In this document: positions 59,185-64,000 of the stretch, in pieces | Layout of the letters: each line of letters starts with the position of its first letter | Position numbering within the stretch: the first letter of the stretch is position 1 | NCBI GenBank assembly: GCA_002305765.1 | Contig: DBQU01000009.1 | Span: 1 to 64,000 of the forward strand | Reading direction: 5' to 3' | DNA length: 64,000 nt | From: Deltaproteobacteria bacterium UBA1386 | GTDB taxonomy: Bacteria > Desulfobacterota > Syntrophorhabdia > Syntrophorhabdales > Syntrophorhabdaceae | The notes under the pieces: generated by a model | The model's database searches: none | The model's input: the letters and a program-made list of their open reading frames with translations, nothing else | What the model was told of the DNA's origin: nothing | Translations under genes and position numbers: made by a program

Positions 59185-60564
59185 CTAGGATATCCTGTAT
59201 TCCTTCACCTTGGTGAGAAGGGTCTTGTAGTCGATCTCGAGAAGTTTTGCGGCACGTGATTTGTTGCCCCCCGTGATCGTGAGCGCCCGCCTGATCACCT
59301 CCGTCTCCGCGTCGCGCGTCGCCTGCAGGGTAACCTGCTTGAGGGGCATGAGGAAGGTGCCGTTATCCTGACGGGACACGGTGTCGCCGACGATGAACTC
59401 GATGTCCTCGGGCCTTATGACGCCGTCGCGACAGGTGAGCACCGCCCTGCGGATCACGTTCTTGAGTTCCCGAATATTACCGGGCCAGGGATAGGTCATG
59501 AGCAGTTCCGCGGCCTCGGGCGTCAATTCCCGCATTTGTTTCTCCAGTTCGCTCGACGCGGCGGTCATGAGCTTCATCGCCAGGAACGGTATGTCCGCGG
59601 GCCTCTCACTCAGTCTGGGAATGGTGATCATGTACTCGCTGAGGCGAAAGAAGAGGTCTTCGCGGAACTTCTTCTCCCGAACGGCGTCCTTGATGTCCGC
59701 ATTGGATGCCGCGATGATGCGCACATCGATGTCGACAGGCTTCGTGCTTCCGATGGGGTAGATCCTCTTCTCCTCGACGGCCCTGAGAAGCTTGTTCTGG
59801 AGCAGGGGCGGCGTGTTCTCCAGTTCGTCGATGAAGAGGGTTCCCCTGTGGGCTATCTCGAAGAAACCTGTCTTTCTCCTGTCCGCTCCCGTAAACGCTC
59901 CCTTCTCGTGACCGAAGAGCTCGCTCTCTATGAGGTTCTCCGGTATGACGCCGACATCGACGGACTGAAAGGGGTTCCTGGCCCTCTTGCTGAGGTCGTG
60001 TATGGTCTGGGCCACCACGGACTTTCCCGTACCCGTGTCCCCCTGTATGATGACGGAAAAATCCGTTTTGGACACCTGGCGCATGTGATGGATGACAGCC
60101 TTCATCGCATCGCTTCTGCCGAAGAGCGATTCCAGGGAGCCCAGCATCGTGTCATCGAGCTGGTTCAGCTCTTCCTGCAGGGAATAGGCCTCGATGGCGC
60201 GCTTGATCGTAAGGACAAGCTTGTCGACCTGCGGAGGCTTCGTCAGGAAATCATAGGCGCCGAGCTTGATCGTCTGGACGGCGGTGGGGATGTCCGCGTA
60301 ACCGGTTATGACGATGACAGGAACGAACTGGTCTATCTTTTTGAGTTCGTGAAGGGTCTCTATACCGTCCATACCGGGCATCTTGAGGTCGAGAAGGACG
60401 CACCGGGGGTGTTCTTTCCGGAGGAAAGAGATCCCCTCCTGGCCGCCGGATGCTTCGACTGGCACGAAACCGTTCTTCCTGAGGATGGTGCCCAGGACCA
60501 GCCGGACCGACCGGTCATCGTCGATCACGAGGATCTTCTGAGGTGCTGTCGTCTCGGAAAACAT
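59185..60564 (-). CDS. NtrC-family sigma-54-dependent response regulator
   Basis: 459 aa. Receiver (1-120) with Asp16/Asp17, phospho-acceptor Asp59 in LLDLKMPGMDG and Lys109. Central AAA+ domain with Walker A GDTGTGKS at 175-182 and sigma-54-contact loop GAFTGA at 222-227. C-terminal Fis-type helix-turn-helix at about 415-459 (ITGGNKSRAAKLLEIDYKTL). It activates sigma-54 promoters by ATP-driven remodelling. The nearest such promoter, with two palindromes at enhancer distance, lies 0.27 kb downstream of its stop. The hybrid kinase nearby is the likely phosphodonor. Confidence 0.95.
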   Translation of the reverse strand: MFSETTAPQKILVIDDDRSVRLVLGTILRKNGFVPVEASGGQEGISFLRKEHPRCVLLDLKMPGMDGIETLHELKKIDQFVPVIVITGYADIPTAVQTIKLGAYDFLTKPPQVDKLVLTIKRAIEAYSLQEELNQLDDTMLGSLESLFGRSDAMKAVIHHMRQVSKTDFSVIIQGDTGTGKSVVAQTIHDLSKRARNPFQSVDVGVIPENLIESELFGHEKGAFTGADRRKTGFFEIAHRGTLFIDELENTPPLLQNKLLRAVEEKRIYPIGSTKPVDIDVRIIAASNADIKDAVREKKFREDLFFRLSEYMITIPRLSERPADIPFLAMKLMTAASSELEKQMRELTPEAAELLMTYPWPGNIRELKNVIRRAVLTCRDGVIRPEDIEFIVGDTVSRQDNGTFLMPLKQVTLQATRDAETEVIRRALTITGGNKSRAAKLLEIDYKTLLTKVKEYRIS

Positions 60565-60653
60565 AATTTTTTAATGATGATACAGCACAAGAGAAAGAGA
60601 TGTCAATCAGGAATGTCCAGGCCACCGGTCCACCCGCCCACCGATAAGGAGGG

Positions 60654-61331
60654 TCAACCGGCCTTCTTCATTGTCAGCAGGAAATCAACGAGGGGTGCCA
60701 GGGCGGGCAGCGCCCTCAGCCCGGTGGAGACGGCATCCAGCACGGGGCCATTGATGGATACCCTCGACATCTGGAGCTCCAGGGTCCTGAGGTCCACTGC
60801 CAGATCATTCCTCGCCGCTTCCGAGAGCGAGGGATCGTTGCGGATGATGAGTTCCATGCTGGCGATCATATGCCGGGCGGCTTCCGCCGGCAGCGGTGTT
60901 CTCTGCTGCTCCCCCACGGGCGGCGTGAGGGGGGGCGAGGCGGATGAGGGGGGTGGTTGAAAAGAAGAGAGAAGGGGCGGTTCGGACGGGGAGGGCGCTC
61001 CGGCCGGACCCTCCTCGCCGGCGCCCACGTCATGTCTGTACCGCTGGTACTCGGCGATTATTCCCGTTTCCCCTCCCTCGCGTACGAAATTCTCACCGAT
61101 GGGAGTTATGAAGGCGCTCAGAGATGTCAGGTGGTCGTAGGTCAGGAGAACATAGCTCTTCTCTTCGAGCAAATGGCACGCGTTCACGATCTGTTCGTGG
61201 TCTTCCACGCCCAGAGCGGCGGTGATCTCGTCTATGGAGAGGAAGTAGTTCGTGTGACTCAGGTTCTGCATTTCCTCGTAGAGAGCGGCGAGGAGCAGTT
61301 CGGCAAGCTGGTCGAGGCTCAGTGCATCCAT
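60654..61331 (-). CDS. Unrecognised protein with winged-helix-like N-terminus
   Basis: 225 aa, no family recognised. Residues 1-100 are helical with SIDEITAALGVEDHEQIVNACHLLEEKSYVLLTYD, which reads like a winged-helix. A Pro/Ser-rich linker of about 40 residues (PSEPPLLSSFQPPPSSASPP) follows, then a C-terminal helical segment (SMELIIRNDPSLSEAARNDLAVDLRTLELQMSRVS). Lies between the NtrC-type and cyclase genes on the same strand, so a signalling role is plausible but unproven. Confidence 0.75.
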   Translation of the reverse strand: MDALSLDQLAELLLAALYEEMQNLSHTNYFLSIDEITAALGVEDHEQIVNACHLLEEKSYVLLTYDHLTSLSAFITPIGENFVREGGETGIIAEYQRYRHDVGAGEEGPAGAPSPSEPPLLSSFQPPPSSASPPLTPPVGEQQRTPLPAEAARHMIASMELIIRNDPSLSEAARNDLAVDLRTLELQMSRVSINGPVLDAVSTGLRALPALAPLVDFLLTMKKAG

Positions 61332-61394
61332 CGGGCACTAGTATAGCAAGTGTTGATGCGAGGAGTAAAGGGCAATGTGCAGGAGAAAATGTTC

Positions 61395-61422
61395 CAGGTT
61401 TCAGGTTTCAGGTTTCAGGTTC
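61395..61422. repeat. 7-nt tandem repeat
   Basis: Four head-to-tail copies of CAGGTTT (last ends in C) in the 138-bp gap between the cyclase and the unknown protein; CCTGAACC further on (about 61445) is a partial inverted copy. Confidence 0.7.
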
Positions 61423-61469
61423 GGAAAAGAACGTCATCGGTAGCCCTGAACCTTCGAACGTGGACGGGG

Positions 61470-64000
61470 TTATTTGTTTCCCGTCAGGACTTGCCTGATT
61501 GTCATCAGGAAGGCCGCTATGAGGCTTGTTATGCCGCCGAAGATGAGGAATGCCTTCTGGAGGGACCAGACACTGGAAAACAGTGAGATATCCATCCGGG
61601 CGAGAACCGTGTTCACCTCTTCCGACAGGAGGGGGAATATGAATATCCCGAAAAAGAAAACAATTGAGAAAAGAATGGAGGAGTACTTGAGGAACGTGAG
61701 GCACATGCGGATGAGATTGGCGGAAAGGTCCAGGACCTCCAGTCTCTTCTCGATCGAGGTAAGCTGGTCCGATATCTCCCGGCACATCTGGTGGCAACCC
61801 TCGAACTCCACCGAGGATTCGAAATAGCGCACGTCTCCCATACGTTCCATGGACCGCCTCAAATAAGCCAGTCGGTTGCGGTGTTTCTCCGCCAGCCATG
61901 AGTAACGATAGGCCTTCAGGAATGCTTCGGCGTTGTTAAGGCGCGTGCGCAGGTCCTTTATCGTCTCCGTGATCGTCCGTGACTGCTCATCGACGGCATT
62001 CTTGCACATCACCCTTATCGAACCACACCGGCGGGGTACGTCGAGGCAACCCAGGTAGCTTTCCGAATGTATCGATATCTCGATCTCCTGCAAGGCGGGC
62101 TCGATGGTCTTCAATGCCGGCATCGGCAGGAGGGGTCGACAACGGTTGAGCTCCTTCCTCGCATCCTCAAGATGGGAGACGGCGTCATTCTTCGCTTCAG
62201 CCATGAGCTCCGTCAGGTGGGCGTAGATGGTGTTCCTGTGAGGCCCCAGCTCCGGATCTATAAGGACTGTCACGAAGAAGTCGGGGTCGCTCCTGACGAG
62301 CTTCACGAGTTTCTTCATGGCCCCCTTCTCATCCTTCTCCCCGAGCTTGAAAAGGATGTCTTCATACGCGGCCTCCCGGCAGCTGTCATCGAGGCGGCCT
62401 ATCTCGCCCAGCATGTGCCTGAACCTCATTGTGTCCCCCGACAACTTGTACAGCCTCGCGAGAATGAGGGACGCGTAGATCTTATGGACATTCGTCCCGG
62501 CGGACTCCAACGCTTTCTTGAAGTCCGAGATCGCCGCCGGAGCATCCCCGAGTTCCATGTTGAGGAGCCCCGATACACAAGAGGCCCTGTAGTCCTGCGG
62601 TTTCCTCTCAAGGGCAAGCTTAAGAAAGGACCGTGCCTTGTCATAATTGGAAACACGCAGTGAGTCCTGTGCCAGCCAGGCGAAGCCGCCTTCACTCTCA
62701 GTCACGGCAGAGCGGACCAGGTCCCAGGACTCCGCGCTGTTGTTCCAAAGGGCCCGCAGAAAGCGAAGCTGATAGACCCATCGAATGTCAAAAAATGCCA
62801 GCGCCGCCAGTTCCTTCCCGTCGGGTGCGGCACCCCCGTGGGAAGGGCCGGGGATCACCTCCACATCGGCGGGCGATCTCTCGAGGGAGACGCCAAGTGC
62901 CTCGATCGTCTGCATGGGAAGATATCCGAGGTGCTGGATCCACTTGCCCGCGTCCGTCAGTTCCCGGGAGGGACAACGGCCCACCTTGTGGTGTGTGCTC
63001 CCGCAATAGAAACAGGGAGCATGGCTGCCCTGGGGCGAAGGAGCGGCAGTTCCTTCGGGTGCGGGTGCCGGGGGAGGCGTGAGGACCGGTTCGGGGCCCG
63101 ATATCCTGAAAAACCTGCCCACCGCCTCGAAGGTTACGGCACAACCGGCGGCCTCGTCGAGGTGACGGCTTCGCATATGCTGATATACCTCTGCCGACAC
63201 GTAGACGGCGCCATAGGGCAGGGGATCGAGTTCGGCGCCGGGACCCTTCGTCAGGATCTCCTCCTCGTCCCGGGCGGAGGCTCCCGTTATGAAGATCTTC
63301 ACGGGCAGGACGGCCTCGGGCGGGGCCTCACCCCTTCCGGCAAGCCGCGAGAGCACCCTTTTCGATGCCAGAATGGCCGCCGGAAACGTCGCGTATGTGA
63401 AGACGGGCTTGTCGCCCTGGCAGCTGGTGATCCGAAGGCATTCGTCTTCGGAAGGATCTCCCTTATCGCCGCGGCACAGGTCGGCGGCGTCAACGACGCC
63501 CCGGATCTCCGGGTGAACGGGGTCGGGTATGAGGACCATGAGGACCCTTCTCGCGGGAGCGGCGACCTCCGCGACCTCCCATACGACCTTGTATATGCAA
63601 AGGCCGTCGGGCACATTCTTCAAGTTCCAGAAGTCGATGCGTTCGAATTGAACGAGGGGGCTCCCTTTTGTCGATTCATAGACCTCATGGGATACGAATA
63701 TCTGGTCTCCGCCGGCGAGGTTCGTAAGCTTGGCGGCAACGTTCACCACATCGCCGTAGATGTCCTTCTCCTCCACTATCACCTTGCCGTGGTGCAGGCC
63801 TATCCTCACATGGATCTCGTCCTCGGGGCGGCTTTCCCGGTTGTGAAGGAGGAACCTCTGCTGCATCTTCATCGCGGCCTTGAGCGCTTCCAGGGGGTCC
63901 GGAAAATAGACGAGGACCGAGTCACCCACTTCCTTTATGAGTGACCCCCCATACTCCTCGACAATGGACATGGCCATGTGATGATGGGTCCTCAGCATCT
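61470..64000 (-). CDS. Class III nucleotide cyclase with zinc knuckle, TPR-like region and C-terminal membrane anchor (5' end cut)
   Basis: The frame is open to the window edge; numbering here is from Met at 63998, which need not be the start. Residues 1-110 are most of a class III adenylate/guanylate cyclase domain (GGSLIKEVGDSVLVYF, HVRIGLHHGKVIVEEKDIYGDVVNVAAKL). A perfect C-x2-C-x4-H-x4-C zinc knuckle is at Cys329, Cys332, His337 and Cys342. TPR-like helices fill about 420-560 (KARSFLKLALERKPQDYRASC). Two hydrophobic helices end the protein (SSILFSIVFFFGIFIFPLL and a second), so the cyclase faces the cytoplasm from a C-terminal anchor. Confidence 0.88.
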   Translation of the reverse strand, partial: MLRTHHHMAMSIVEEYGGSLIKEVGDSVLVYFPDPLEALKAAMKMQQRFLLHNRESRPEDEIHVRIGLHHGKVIVEEKDIYGDVVNVAAKLTNLAGGDQIFVSHEVYESTKGSPLVQFERIDFWNLKNVPDGLCIYKVVWEVAEVAAPARRVLMVLIPDPVHPEIRGVVDAADLCRGDKGDPSEDECLRITSCQGDKPVFTYATFPAAILASKRVLSRLAGRGEAPPEAVLPVKIFITGASARDEEEILTKGPGAELDPLPYGAVYVSAEVYQHMRSRHLDEAAGCAVTFEAVGRFFRISGPEPVLTPPPAPAPEGTAAPSPQGSHAPCFYCGSTHHKVGRCPSRELTDAGKWIQHLGYLPMQTIEALGVSLERSPADVEVIPGPSHGGAAPDGKELAALAFFDIRWVYQLRFLRALWNNSAESWDLVRSAVTESEGGFAWLAQDSLRVSNYDKARSFLKLALERKPQDYRASCVSGLLNMELGDAPAAISDFKKALESAGTNVHKIYASLILARLYKLSGDTMRFRHMLGEIGRLDDSCREAAYEDILFKLGEKDEKGAMKKLVKLVRSDPDFFVTVLIDPELGPHRNTIYAHLTELMAEAKNDAVSHLEDARKELNRCRPLLPMPALKTIEPALQEIEISIHSESYLGCLDVPRRCGSIRVMCKNAVDEQSRTITETIKDLRTRLNNAEAFLKAYRYSWLAEKHRNRLAYLRRSMERMGDVRYFESSVEFEGCHQMCREISDQLTSIEKRLEVLDLSANLIRMCLTFLKYSSILFSIVFFFGIFIFPLLSEEVNTVLARMDISLFSSVWSLQKAFLIFGGITSLIAAFLMTIRQVLTGNK

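Noticed and set aside
59536..60960. 474-codon plus-strand frame opposite the NtrC-type gene
   Set aside because: Antisense shadow of a well-supported gene in GC-rich DNA; translation has no recognisable domain.
62838..63944. 368-codon plus-strand frame opposite the cyclase
   Set aside because: Antisense to a cyclase with firm domain matches.

Overview
The window looks like a GC-rich (roughly 60%) chromosomal segment of a Gram-negative, probably deltaproteobacterial (Desulfobacterota-like) bacterium. That placement is an inference from the frequent GTG and TTG starts, the NtrC-type sigma-54 regulators, CheX, and dense overlapping operons. No phage, transposase, tRNA, rRNA or CRISPR array was seen.

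Bases 94 to about 41,900 form one long surface-glycan locus, read almost entirely on the + strand with many 1-8 bp stop/start overlaps. It opens with two tandem SGNH-hydrolase-like membrane proteins and an SxtJ / DUF5989 / O-carbamoyltransferase module. Next come methyltransferases, a NUDIX hydrolase, a lone minus-strand flippase-like membrane protein, poorly characterised transferases and an MsbA/PglK-type ABC exporter. The centre (13.9-24.9 kb) looks like a pathway to a CMP-activated 2-keto-3-deoxy sugar acid: a fused KdsC-like phosphatase/GmhA-like isomerase, a short NeuB-type synthase, a TIM-barrel isomerase and a CMP-sugar synthetase. Accompanying them are a class III aminotransferase, a VOC protein, a radical SAM enzyme, two SDRs and an LIC12162-like transferase. 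A second branch (27.6-30.9 kb) makes a CDP-6-deoxyhexose (RfbF, RfbG, a 3,5-epimerase-like cupin and a reductase/epimerase). WecB, several glycosyltransferases and a membrane GT39-type protein follow. The locus ends with a GT4-PglC fusion, a PglD-like acetyltransferase and a PglF/CapD-type dehydratase, which suggests glycan initiation from a bacillosamine-like sugar on a lipid carrier.

Bases 41.9-50.3 kb are housekeeping: EngB, PyrE, PurF, a macro-domain protein, RecG, pyruvate kinase and a UAP/UGP-type nucleotidyltransferase.

Bases 50.4-64.0 kb are signalling. A chemosensory group (CheY, CheX, a soluble MCP-like protein, CheY, CheR, CheB, but no CheA or CheW here) is followed by a PAS hybrid histidine kinase and a receiver protein with a Cys-pair C-terminus. 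Beyond these lie an NtrC-type activator, an unknown protein and a class III nucleotide cyclase carrying a zinc knuckle, cut by the window end. Upstream of the receiver/kinase pair is a near-consensus sigma-54 promoter, preceded by two palindromes at enhancer distance and followed by a leader with a 12-bp inverted repeat. It sits beside the NtrC-type gene, so a self-contained sigma-54 circuit is plausible.

Spacers from 39.7 kb onward repeatedly hold short tandem arrays (7-, 8-, 9- and 26-nt units), often with a reverse-complement partner. They look like a lineage-specific intergenic repeat habit.
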